NCBI GenBank assembly: GCA_902797275.1
Contig: CADBSI010000040.1
Location: 1-15,835, forward strand
Reading direction: 5' to 3'
DNA: 15,835 nt
From: an uncultured Erysipelotrichaceae bacterium
Lineage (GTDB): Bacteria; Bacillota_I; Bacilli_A; RF39; UBA660
In this document: positions 7,109 through 14,494 of the stretch, piece after piece
Position numbering within the stretch: position 1 is the first letter of the stretch
Layout: every line of letters begins with the position of its first letter
Notes under the pieces: generated by a model
Seen by the model: only the letters and a program-made list of their open reading frames with translations
Database searches by the model: none
Told to the model about the DNA's origin: nothing
Translations under genes and position numbers: made by a program

Positions 7109-8755
7109 ATGTCAAAAATTAAAATATTTGCTTTAGGTGGATTAAATGAAGATGGTAAAAATATGTATGTTGTAACAGTTGATAAAGATATATTTATATT
7201 TGATGCTGGTTTAAAATATCCTAAAGATATATTACTTGGAATAGATTATATTATTCCTGATTATACATATTTAAAAAATAATATAAAAAAAATAAAAGGT
7301 ATATTTTTATCACATGGTCATGAATCTAATATAGGAGCTATCTCTGATATTGTTATGGATTTACCAGATATTCCTATATATGCTATGAAATATACCATGG
7401 AAATATTAAAAATTCAGTTAGAACTAGATAAAGTAGTAGCTAAAAACTTACATGTTATTAAACCAAATGTAAAAATTAACTTTGGAGAAAATAGTATTTT
7501 TCCAATTCAAATTACTCATTCAATTCCTGATACCACTTTATATGTTTTAAATACTCATGATGGTAGTATTGTCTACACAGGAGATTTTATCTTTGATCCT
7601 ACTATGACTAATCATTTTTCTTGTGATATGGGACGTCTTGCCTATGTTGGTAAACAAAATGTGTTATGTTTAATGACTGAATCGATGTATGCTGAAAAAC
7701 CAGGTTTTACTAGTCCAAAACATCGGGTTGCTAGTTTTATTAGAAGTGTTTTACATGATAATGAAAATCGTATTATCATGAGTGTTTTACCAGCTCATAT
7801 ATATAGAATTCAAGAAATATTTGATGAAGTATCTAAAACTAATCGTAAAATTGTTATTATGGGAAAAATGCTTCAAGATATTATTAATATGTCTTTAGCA
7901 GGTAAATATTTAACAATTAATCAAAATAAAATAGGTGATTTATCTAATTTAAATGATAAAGGTGTAATAGTTTTAGTAAGTGATTTAAAAGATAAACCAT
8001 ATGCTAACTTAGAAAGAATTTTAAAAGATAATGATAAATATATCAAATTAAATGAAACTGATACTATTTTTATAACTGAACCAATGTATCTTGGTATTGA
8101 AAAAAGAATGGTTATGATAATGGATGAGTTTGCTAGGCGTAAAATAAATGTTGTAGCCCTATCAAACAAAAATCATTTATTATTCCATCCATCTCAGGAA
8201 GACTTGATGATGATGATTAATATGATGAATCCAAAATATTATTTTCCAGTTAAAGGTAATTATAAAGATCAATTAGAAAATGCTAACTTGGCTTTAAAAC
8301 TTGGTATTAATAAAAATAATATTTTATTAAAACAAAATGGAGATGTTATAACTTTTATAAATGGTAAATTACAAGATAGTTTGGAAAAAGTTGAAGTAGA
8401 TGAAGTTTTAATTGATGGAAAAAGTCAAAATGACGTTGGAGAACTTGTTTTAAAAGATAGAGAAATGTTAGCAGAAGCAGGTATTGTTCTTGTAAGTGCT
8501 ACCCTAGATAAAAAAACAAAAGAAATATTAGCAGGACCTGAAATATTAACAAGAGGATTTATTTATGTTAAAGATAATATGGATATTCTAAAAGAAAGTA
8601 GTGTTATCTCAGAAAGAATTATTAAAAATAATATAAGTAATAACTATGTTGATTACAATAACATTAAGCAAGAAATAAGACTTAATCTAGGAAAATATTT
8701 CTACGAAGAAACTGAATGTAGACCAATGATAATAACTGTTATTGGAGAAGTTTAA
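7109..8755 (+). CDS. rnj: Ribonuclease J family protein with degenerate metal site (RNase J2-like)
   Basis: The fold is RNase J: metallo-beta-lactamase core, beta-CASP insert and C-terminal domain, 548 residues against a usual ~555. RNase J degrades and matures RNA as an endonuclease and 5' exonuclease. Family landmarks: FDAGLKYP (31-38), LSHGHESNIGA (67-77), HSIPD (137-141), YTGDFIFDP (156-164), TESMYAEKPGFT (190-201), a HPSQEDLMMMI segment, and NPKYYFPVKGNY (374-385). Key ligands are missing. HxHxDH reads H69-G-H71-E-S73-N74, so Asp and the third His are lost. The normal PVHGEY is PVKGNY, with Lys382 for His. His137 and Asp159 remain. I infer a weakly active or structural paralogue, like the J2 subunit that partners J1 in many Bacilli, with the active copy elsewhere. 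AAGGAGG at 7097-7103 sets the start. No convincing promoter is seen between the terminator and this gene. Confidence 0.85.
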   Translation: MSKIKIFALGGLNEDGKNMYVVTVDKDIFIFDAGLKYPKDILLGIDYIIPDYTYLKNNIKKIKGIFLSHGHESNIGAISDIVMDLPDIPIYAMKYTMEILKIQLELDKVVAKNLHVIKPNVKINFGENSIFPIQITHSIPDTTLYVLNTHDGSIVYTGDFIFDPTMTNHFSCDMGRLAYVGKQNVLCLMTESMYAEKPGFTSPKHRVASFIRSVLHDNENRIIMSVLPAHIYRIQEIFDEVSKTNRKIVIMGKMLQDIINMSLAGKYLTINQNKIGDLSNLNDKGVIVLVSDLKDKPYANLERILKDNDKYIKLNETDTIFITEPMYLGIEKRMVMIMDEFARRKINVVALSNKNHLLFHPSQEDLMMMINMMNPKYYFPVKGNYKDQLENANLALKLGINKNNILLKQNGDVITFINGKLQDSLEKVEVDEVLIDGKSQNDVGELVLKDREMLAEAGIVLVSATLDKKTKEILAGPEILTRGFIYVKDNMDILKESSVISERIIKNNISNNYVDYNNIKQEIRLNLGKYFYEETECRPMIITVIGEV

Positions 8756-9852
8756 TGAGTCTAGATTTAATTATAATAATACTTTTAGGAATTAGTATTA
8801 TATTAAATATAATTATAATTTTAAAAATAAAAAGACCAAATGATAATAATCTTGATTTAATTGAAAGACTTGGTCGATTTGAAGTAAATATTACTAAAGA
8901 ATTTGGTAATTTAAAAACCGAATTAGGTGATAAATTAAATAATAATTTTGAAAAAACAAATGATAAATTAGAATTTAAATTAAATGAAATTAATAGTAAA
9001 GTTAATTCTAGAATAGATGAAAACTTTGAAAAAACTAATAAAACTTTTATAAATGTTTTAGAAAGATTATCTAAAATAGATGAAGCTCAGAAAAAAATAG
9101 AAACTTTATCGACTGATATAGTATCCCTTGAAAATATTTTAACTGATAAAAAATCAAGGGGAATATTTGGAGAAGTTAATCTAAATAGTATTTTAAAAAA
9201 TGTATTTGGAGATAAAAATGATAAGTTATATAGAATTCAATATAAACTTAGTAATTCCTATATAGCTGATTCTGTAATATTTGCTCCAGAGCCTTTAAAA
9301 ATGATTGCAATAGATTCTAAATTTCCTTTAGAATCGTACCGAATAATGGTTGATAAAAAGAAAAGTGATGTGGAAAGAAGTCTTGCTTTTAAACAATTTA
9401 AATTAGATGTAAAAAAACATATAGATGATATTAGTTATAAATATATAATAGAAGGAGAAACAAGTAGTCAAGCTATGATGTTTATTCCAGCAGAAGCTGT
9501 ATTTGCTGAGATTAATGCTTATCATCAAGACTTAGTAGAATATGCTTATAAAAAAAGAGTTTGGTTAACAAGTCCTACTACTTTAATAGCAACTTTAACC
9601 ATGATTTTAATGGCTTTTCAAAACATTGAAAGAGATAAATATACAAGTATTATTCATGAAGAATTAAATAAATTAGGAATAGAATTTACACGATTTAAAG
9701 AAAGATTTGATAAGTTATCTAAAAGTATTTTAACGGTTAATAAAGATGTTGAAGCATTTACTATAACAACCGATAAAATAAAAAAGAAATTTGATACTAT
9801 ATCAAATGTTGATATTGAAAATAATGATGTAGATTATGAAAAAATTAGTTAA
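8755..9852 (+). CDS. rmuC: RmuC family DNA recombination/maintenance protein
   Basis: RmuC proteins are membrane-tethered, coiled-coil proteins with a PD-(D/E)XK-type nuclease-like domain, linked in E. coli to limiting inversions at short repeats; the biochemical role is not settled. Here residues about 3-26 form one N-terminal membrane helix. Residues about 35-125 are rich in Glu, Lys and Asn with heptad spacing (coiled coil). The conserved domain then shows SRGIFGEVNLNSIL, PEPLKMIAIDSKFPLESY (with the DSK catalytic-type motif), HIDDISYKYI, FIPAEAVFAEI and RVWLTSPTTLIATL. All the expected blocks are present and the length of 365 is slightly below the common 400-500. Its ATG overlaps the upstream TAA by one base (TAATG), and GGAG at 8744-8747 lies inside the RNase J gene, so the two are a coupled pair. 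Confidence 0.93.
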   Translation: MSLDLIIIILLGISIILNIIIILKIKRPNDNNLDLIERLGRFEVNITKEFGNLKTELGDKLNNNFEKTNDKLEFKLNEINSKVNSRIDENFEKTNKTFINVLERLSKIDEAQKKIETLSTDIVSLENILTDKKSRGIFGEVNLNSILKNVFGDKNDKLYRIQYKLSNSYIADSVIFAPEPLKMIAIDSKFPLESYRIMVDKKKSDVERSLAFKQFKLDVKKHIDDISYKYIIEGETSSQAMMFIPAEAVFAEINAYHQDLVEYAYKKRVWLTSPTTLIATLTMILMAFQNIERDKYTSIIHEELNKLGIEFTRFKERFDKLSKSILTVNKDVEAFTITTDKIKKKFDTISNVDIENNDVDYEKIS

Positions 9853-9865
9853 AGCTAATTTTTTT
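9841..9865. terminator. Rho-independent terminator after rmuC (+ strand)
   Basis: AAAAATTAG (9841-9849), within the last codons of rmuC, pairs with CTAATTTTT around a 6-nt loop and runs into T residues. The stem is short and AT-rich but the loop is compact, so it is plausible as the end of the rnj-rmuC pair. Confidence 0.7.
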
Positions 9866-9866
9866 C

Positions 9867-9895
9867 TATACATTTCTTTTGGTATTTGTTAAAAT
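9867..9895 (+). promoter_or_regulatory. Weak candidate promoter for the HipA-like gene
   Basis: TATACA (9867-9872) and TAAAAT (9890-9895) are separated by 17 bases. Each hexamer has mismatches to consensus. Its position between the rmuC terminator and the next ribosome binding site is the main support. Confidence 0.35.
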
Positions 9896-9901
9896 AAAGA
9901 T

Positions 9902-9906
9902 AGGAG
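9902..9906 (+). promoter_or_regulatory. Ribosome binding site with two adjacent possible starts
   Basis: AGGAG is 8 nt from GTG 9915 and 11 nt from ATG 9918 in the same frame. Either could be used and the difference is one residue. A third ATG at 9907 in another frame stops after three codons. Confidence 0.6.
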
Positions 9907-9914
9907 ATGATTAA

Positions 9915-11105
9915 GTGATGAAATGTATTTTAATGAATAAAAATAAAAAAGTTTTACTTGCTGAATATGATAAAGCAACTGGGGTATTTACTAATGTCTA
10001 TGAAATTTATGATATTAACTATGCTCCTTATATTTTAAAAAGTTCTTATTTAAGTAATGATATAAATGATACTTTTAGAACTAATCTAACTGAATGGTTT
10101 AAAGGAAGAGGAATACCCTCATGGAGAGATAGATTAGATTTATTATTACATAGATTAAATATAAATGCTCCTTGTGAATTACTAGATAAAGCTTTTGGCT
10201 TGTCTTTATCTGATCAATACTTCTTGTGTCCCTTAAATTCTAATATTAAATATGAAGATATTAATTTCTTTGATAATGATTTTGATTATACAGAATTTAT
10301 GGAAGCATCTTTATCTAAAAATAGTAGTATAATAACAAATGTTTCTTCTTTAAAAACTCCTAATAATACAACTGATGGAATGTTAAGAAAAGCATGGATT
10401 ATTGATAATAATATTAGATATTTGTTAAAAGGTGGTTATAAAAATGAAACTTTACAACCCTTTAATGAAGCTTTAGCTAGTGAAATATGTAAAAGATTAG
10501 ATTTTAGTCATGTCGAATATACTTTAGATATTTATAAAAATATAGTTGTTTCTAAATGTCCTTGTTTTATAACTAAAGATACTGAATTAATTACTTGTCA
10601 TCAAATAGTAAATGATATGAAAAAATATAATAGTTTGCAAGATTATGAAGAATATATAAAAAAATTAGAAAAAGAAGGAATAGAAAATCCAAGAATTAAA
10701 CTGGAAAATATGTATATCTTAGACTTTTTAATTATGAATGAAGATAGACATCTTAATAACTTTGGAATTATAAGAGATGTTAATACTTTAAAATGGTTAG
10801 ATGTTGCTCCTATATTTGATAATGGTCAAAGTCTTAATATAGAATATTATGATGATGTGGAAATGCATATAAAAGGAGAAGGTAAATTATTTTATGAAAT
10901 TAAACCATTTGATGAAATTATAAAAGTAGTAAAAGATATTAAAAGAATAGATATAAATAAATTAGATGGAATAGTTGAATGGTTTGATGAGTTATTACAT
11001 AAATATCAAAAGATAACGGAATATTCAGATACAAGAATTAATAGACTTTGTATATTATTAAATAGACAAGTTAATAAATTAAAAAAATTAATAGAAAATA
11101 GTTAA
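9915..11105 (+). CDS. HipA-like kinase-fold protein, no antitoxin partner
   Basis: Resembles the HipA/PI4K-like kinase group found widely in Bacillota as a single gene. Numbered from GTG 9915: the N-terminal region has WFKGRGIPSWRDRL (61-74), GLSLSDQYFLCP (95-106) and INFFDNDF (116-123), which I know from this subgroup. The kinase core shows Lys172 in YLLKGG for ATP, the glutamate in FNEALASEI (183-191), the catalytic loop NEDRHLNNFG (275-284) with Asp277 and Asn281/282, and the metal-binding Asp302 in APIFDNGQSL (298-307). All catalytic positions look intact. No HipB-type helix-turn-helix gene lies beside it; both neighbours have other functions. It has its own putative promoter and terminator. 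HipA of E. coli phosphorylates GltX; the target of this subgroup is not known to me, so toxin activity is not implied. Confidence 0.78.
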   Translation: MMKCILMNKNKKVLLAEYDKATGVFTNVYEIYDINYAPYILKSSYLSNDINDTFRTNLTEWFKGRGIPSWRDRLDLLLHRLNINAPCELLDKAFGLSLSDQYFLCPLNSNIKYEDINFFDNDFDYTEFMEASLSKNSSIITNVSSLKTPNNTTDGMLRKAWIIDNNIRYLLKGGYKNETLQPFNEALASEICKRLDFSHVEYTLDIYKNIVVSKCPCFITKDTELITCHQIVNDMKKYNSLQDYEEYIKKLEKEGIENPRIKLENMYILDFLIMNEDRHLNNFGIIRDVNTLKWLDVAPIFDNGQSLNIEYYDDVEMHIKGEGKLFYEIKPFDEIIKVVKDIKRIDINKLDGIVEWFDELLHKYQKITEYSDTRINRLCILLNRQVNKLKKLIENS

Positions 11106-11113
11106 AAATAAAT

Positions 11114-11149
11114 AAGATAATATTCATATACAAATATTTTATCTTTTTT
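11114..11149. terminator. Probable terminator after the HipA-like gene (+ strand)
   Basis: AAGATAA (11114-11120) pairs with TTATCTT (11139-11145). An inner TATT/AATA pairing with a two-base bulge shortens the loop, and a run of six T follows to 11149. The stem is AT-rich, so strength is uncertain. Confidence 0.5.
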
Positions 11150-11152
11150 ATT

Positions 11153-11172
11153 ATTTTTACATATTTTTACAT
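11153..11172 (+). repeat. Perfect tandem 10-bp repeat upstream of the glucosaminidase gene; possible WalR-like site
   Basis: ATTTTTACAT occurs twice with no gap (11153-11162, 11163-11172). A third TTTTACAT at 11189-11196 overlaps the -35 box and is part of the palindrome ATGT-TTT-ACAT (11186-11196). Read on the minus strand each copy contains TGTAAA, the half-site of WalR, which controls wall hydrolase genes in Bacilli. The known WalR box has an 11-bp period (N5 spacer); here the period is 10 (N4), so the match is imperfect. Confidence 0.45.
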
Positions 11173-11189
11173 TTTCTAATATGAGATGT

Positions 11190-11218
11190 TTTACATTATT
11201 CATAACTTTTGTTATAAT
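11190..11218 (+). promoter_or_regulatory. Sigma-A-type promoter for the glucosaminidase gene
   Basis: TTTACA (11190-11195), a 17-bp spacer and consensus TATAAT (11213-11218). The start would fall near 11225, a few bases before AAGGA (11232-11236) and ATG 11242. The 135-bp gap before the gene thus holds a terminator, the repeats and this promoter. Confidence 0.72.
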
Positions 11219-11241
11219 ATTACTAGAATAGAAGGATAGTT

Positions 11242-14200
11242 ATGAAGAAGAAAATAATTTTATTACTTAGTATATATTTTATTATTTTACCAGTTAAAGC
11301 TCTTACTTATAAAGAAATAGAATCAAGAAGTGTTTGTCCTAATTTTGAACTTGCAATTGCTAATACTTCTAAAAATTTAGATAGTGTAGCTTGCTTTGAT
11401 ACTTATCTTGATGCTAAAAATAAATTTAATGAAACTAATAATGATGATTTAGTTATTCTAGAAAGAAAAAATAATATAACTAAAATAATAGATGCTAAAT
11501 ATGCTCTTGTCTATCTAGGAGTTAGAAGTATTTCAGAAAATACTAATTATTATTCAAATAATAATTTAACAAGTAGTATAGCTTATATGAATCATCATCC
11601 AAACTATGGAGCAACTGATGGAGCTTTTTTAGAATTTAATTATGATAATCATGCAGCTTTAGTCTATTCAAATGGAGTAAAAGGTTGGTTAAAAAATGAT
11701 TATTACCGAATAATTCCTCTTAATTTTTTAGGAACTACAAGCTATTATAAAATAGTTAATAATGAATTATATCATTACTATGGTAAAGATATTCAAACTA
11801 ATTATTCAAGTTATGGAAGAGTAATTGATAAAAAACCAGATTATTTAGAAAATAAAACTTATTATAGCTTTGATGGTACTTATTTTTATAATAGTTTTAA
11901 AGAATTATTAACTGATTTAAAAAATAATAATCATAACTTAAGTGTAAACAAGGATAATCCTTATTATAATTATTATATGTATTTGCCTCATAGAGGAATA
12001 TCTAATTATTCTGGTGATGATATTGATTCTTATTTAAAAAATAATAAAGGTTTAATTGGAACTATTTATGGTAATAGAGCTATGACTCATTACTCAAATA
12101 TGTATCAAACTGGTAATTTCTTTAAAAATAGTGAATACTTATACGGAGCTAATGCTATTTTAATGATGTCTTTAGCGACTAATGAATCTGCTCTTGGTCA
12201 AAGTAGTATAGCAATTTATAAAAATAATTTATTTGGTCATTCAGCATATGACTCTAGTGCTTTTGATTCAGCAACTGGTTATTTAAATCCTTATCAAAGT
12301 ATAATAGGACATGCTAAAAGTTATATAAATTGTGGTTATGCTAATCCTAATGATTCTAGATATTATGGATCTAATATGGGTAATAAAAATAGTGGTATGA
12401 ATATAAAATATGCAAGTGATCCGTATTGGGGTGAGAAAGCTGCTAATTATTATTATTTATTTGATAAAGATAATGGTTTTCTAGATTACAATTATTATCA
12501 ATTAGGAATAACTACAAATTATGGTTTTAATGTTAGATCAGAACCTAATCAAACAAGTAGTATTCCCTTTACGATAAAATCTTTAAATGTTCCAGTTATT
12601 ATATTAGATGAGGTAAAAGGAACTTATTATAATGGATCAGATATTTGGTATAAAGTTATTTCAGATATGAATCTTAATGGAACGAGAACCAGTGGAGTTA
12701 GTTGTAGTTATGCTAATTATTATAACTATAATTCTTATGTTTATATACATTCATCTTTTATTAAAAAAATTAATAAAACTATAAATGGTAAATACAATAG
12801 TGTTAATTTACAAAATAATAATTATATTTATAAAGAATATGCAAGTGGAGCTAAATATACTCCTAAAACTGGTACTATTATAAAAAATACGGATATGTAT
12901 ATAACCTCATCTTTAAATGATAAAATTGGTTCTTTAAATAAAGGTATGATTGTTCCTGTATTCATGACAGCTTATTTAAATGATAAACCAGTTGCTTATT
13001 TAGTAGAAAGTATTTATAGTAAAAATCAAAAAGCGTGGATAGATGCAAGTAGTTTAGAATTTGTTAATAAAGATTTATTAATAACTAACTTAAATACTAA
13101 TTATTTAAATGTTTTTAATGATGTATCCGGAAGTGTTATAGGAAGTATTTATACTAATACTTATTCGGTTATTGTAGATTCTAAAAAATCTAATAATGAT
13201 TTATGGATAAAAATTCATTATGATAATAATACCTATGCTTGGTTAAATACTAATATTTCAGCAAGTTTAGGAACAATTTTCTATACAACTGATTTAATAA
13301 ATCAACCTCCAACTATAACTGCAACTGATAAAACTATCTATGTTAAAGATGAATTTGATCCTTTAAAAGATGTAAAAGCCATAGATCCAGAAGATGGAGA
13401 TATTACTAAAAATATAAAAGTATCAGGAAGTGTTGATATCAATAAACCAGGAATTTATCAACTAACTTATGAGGTTATAGATTCAAAAGGTGAAAAAGCT
13501 ACTAAAACTATTAAAGTTGTTGTTAAAGATTATGAAGTAAGAAACAGTTTATTCATGTATGAATCACTAAAACATGTAAGTAGTAATACCTTTGAATTTA
13601 AAGGCTTTCTAGGAACAATTAAAGAAGATAATAAAAATAACTATCATACTATAACTTTTAAAAATGAAGATACTAATAAAGAATATACTTATAAATTAGA
13701 TAAATACCTAGATTATCCATATGAAATGTCTAGTTTAGAAGATGATAAAAAATATGATTATTCAGCTGGTTGGTTTCAGGGAAAAATTGATTTATCTAAC
13801 TTAGAAAATGGTAATTATTTAATTTATATTAATTCTTATAATTATACAAATGGTACTAAAACAACTTCATATTTTACTAATATTGCTTATTTAGATATGC
13901 CAAGAAGGGTAAAAGGAAATAATTTAGGATTTGCTTTTAATGTTGATTTTTCTCATCAAGGAAGTCCTATGATTTTAGAAGTTAGAAAAGATTTAATTAG
14001 TTATGACGAACCAATTAGTATGGATCCTATGTATAATTACTTTAATGAATTAAAACTTGATGGGGATAATTTAACTATAACTGGAACAAGTCATAGTATT
14101 GGAGTAAACTATTCTAAAAATGATACGGTAAAAAGAGAAATAATCTTTGAAAACTTAGATACTTATGAAAGAACAAGTTATGATTTATCTTATATTGACA

Positions 14201-14457
14201 ATGGTCCTTATAAAATAGAACTTGCAGTATCAGATAATAAAGATAAAACAAGAGCTTGGTTTAAGAAAACAATTAGTTTAAAAGATTTAAAAAAAGGAAA
14301 ATACTCAGTTATTATTAAAACAACATCTAATAATAAAACATATTATGGGGAATTAATGGACGTTGCTTATACAGACTTTTCTAATTTAAATACAAGTAAT
14401 TATATTTTTTCAAGAATTGATGAAAAAAGATTAAGAATAGAACTTGAAAAGAAGTAA
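11242..14457 (+). CDS. Secreted multidomain peptidoglycan hydrolase (LytG-like glucosaminidase) with SH3, DUF5011-type and repeated C-terminal modules
   Basis: A 1071-residue exported autolysin candidate that would cut the glycan strand of the cell wall. Signal peptide at 1-20 (KKK start, cleavage near VKA-L). Residues 22-160 are an unassigned N-terminal domain. Residues 280-412 are the glucosaminidase domain: SLATNESALGQS with catalytic Glu315, NNLFGHSAYD, and the late motif DPYWGEKAANYYY (393-405). SH3-like wall-binding segments follow at about 424-510 (GFNVRSEP), 545-607 and 615-677. Residues 690-764 are an Ig-like DUF5011-type module (VKDEFDPLKDVKAIDPEDGDI, GIYQLTYEVID). Two related beta-rich modules fill about 766-884 and 930-1046, sharing I.F.N.dT.e, AGWF/RAWF, isL..L..G.Y. 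No LPXTG anchor is seen, so retention is probably through SH3 binding. It has its own promoter, and the next gene's promoter lies in its 3' end. Confidence 0.88.
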   Translation: MKKKIILLLSIYFIILPVKALTYKEIESRSVCPNFELAIANTSKNLDSVACFDTYLDAKNKFNETNNDDLVILERKNNITKIIDAKYALVYLGVRSISENTNYYSNNNLTSSIAYMNHHPNYGATDGAFLEFNYDNHAALVYSNGVKGWLKNDYYRIIPLNFLGTTSYYKIVNNELYHYYGKDIQTNYSSYGRVIDKKPDYLENKTYYSFDGTYFYNSFKELLTDLKNNNHNLSVNKDNPYYNYYMYLPHRGISNYSGDDIDSYLKNNKGLIGTIYGNRAMTHYSNMYQTGNFFKNSEYLYGANAILMMSLATNESALGQSSIAIYKNNLFGHSAYDSSAFDSATGYLNPYQSIIGHAKSYINCGYANPNDSRYYGSNMGNKNSGMNIKYASDPYWGEKAANYYYLFDKDNGFLDYNYYQLGITTNYGFNVRSEPNQTSSIPFTIKSLNVPVIILDEVKGTYYNGSDIWYKVISDMNLNGTRTSGVSCSYANYYNYNSYVYIHSSFIKKINKTINGKYNSVNLQNNNYIYKEYASGAKYTPKTGTIIKNTDMYITSSLNDKIGSLNKGMIVPVFMTAYLNDKPVAYLVESIYSKNQKAWIDASSLEFVNKDLLITNLNTNYLNVFNDVSGSVIGSIYTNTYSVIVDSKKSNNDLWIKIHYDNNTYAWLNTNISASLGTIFYTTDLINQPPTITATDKTIYVKDEFDPLKDVKAIDPEDGDITKNIKVSGSVDINKPGIYQLTYEVIDSKGEKATKTIKVVVKDYEVRNSLFMYESLKHVSSNTFEFKGFLGTIKEDNKNNYHTITFKNEDTNKEYTYKLDKYLDYPYEMSSLEDDKKYDYSAGWFQGKIDLSNLENGNYLIYINSYNYTNGTKTTSYFTNIAYLDMPRRVKGNNLGFAFNVDFSHQGSPMILEVRKDLISYDEPISMDPMYNYFNELKLDGDNLTITGTSHSIGVNYSKNDTVKREIIFENLDTYERTSYDLSYIDNGPYKIELAVSDNKDKTRAWFKKTISLKDLKKGKYSVIIKTTSNNKTYYGELMDVAYTDFSNLNTSNYIFSRIDEKRLRIELEKK

Positions 14458-14471
14458 AAATATGATATAAT
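14444..14471 (+). promoter_or_regulatory. Strong promoter for the downstream surface-protein gene, embedded in the end of the glucosaminidase gene
   Basis: TTGAAA (14444-14449), a 16-bp spacer and TGATATAAT, a TG-extended consensus -10 (TATAAT at 14466-14471). The -35 box lies in the last codons of the upstream gene. The same nine-base extended -10 occurs at 1379-1387. No terminator is seen between the two genes, so some readthrough is likely. Confidence 0.72.
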
Positions 14472-14494
14472 TAAAAAGAATAGGAGACTTGAAA

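Noticed and set aside
7921..8169. 82-codon open frame on the minus strand
   Set aside because: It lies wholly inside the RNase J gene, has no ribosome binding site, and its protein is a low-complexity Ser/Ile/Leu-rich shadow of AT-rich coding sequence.
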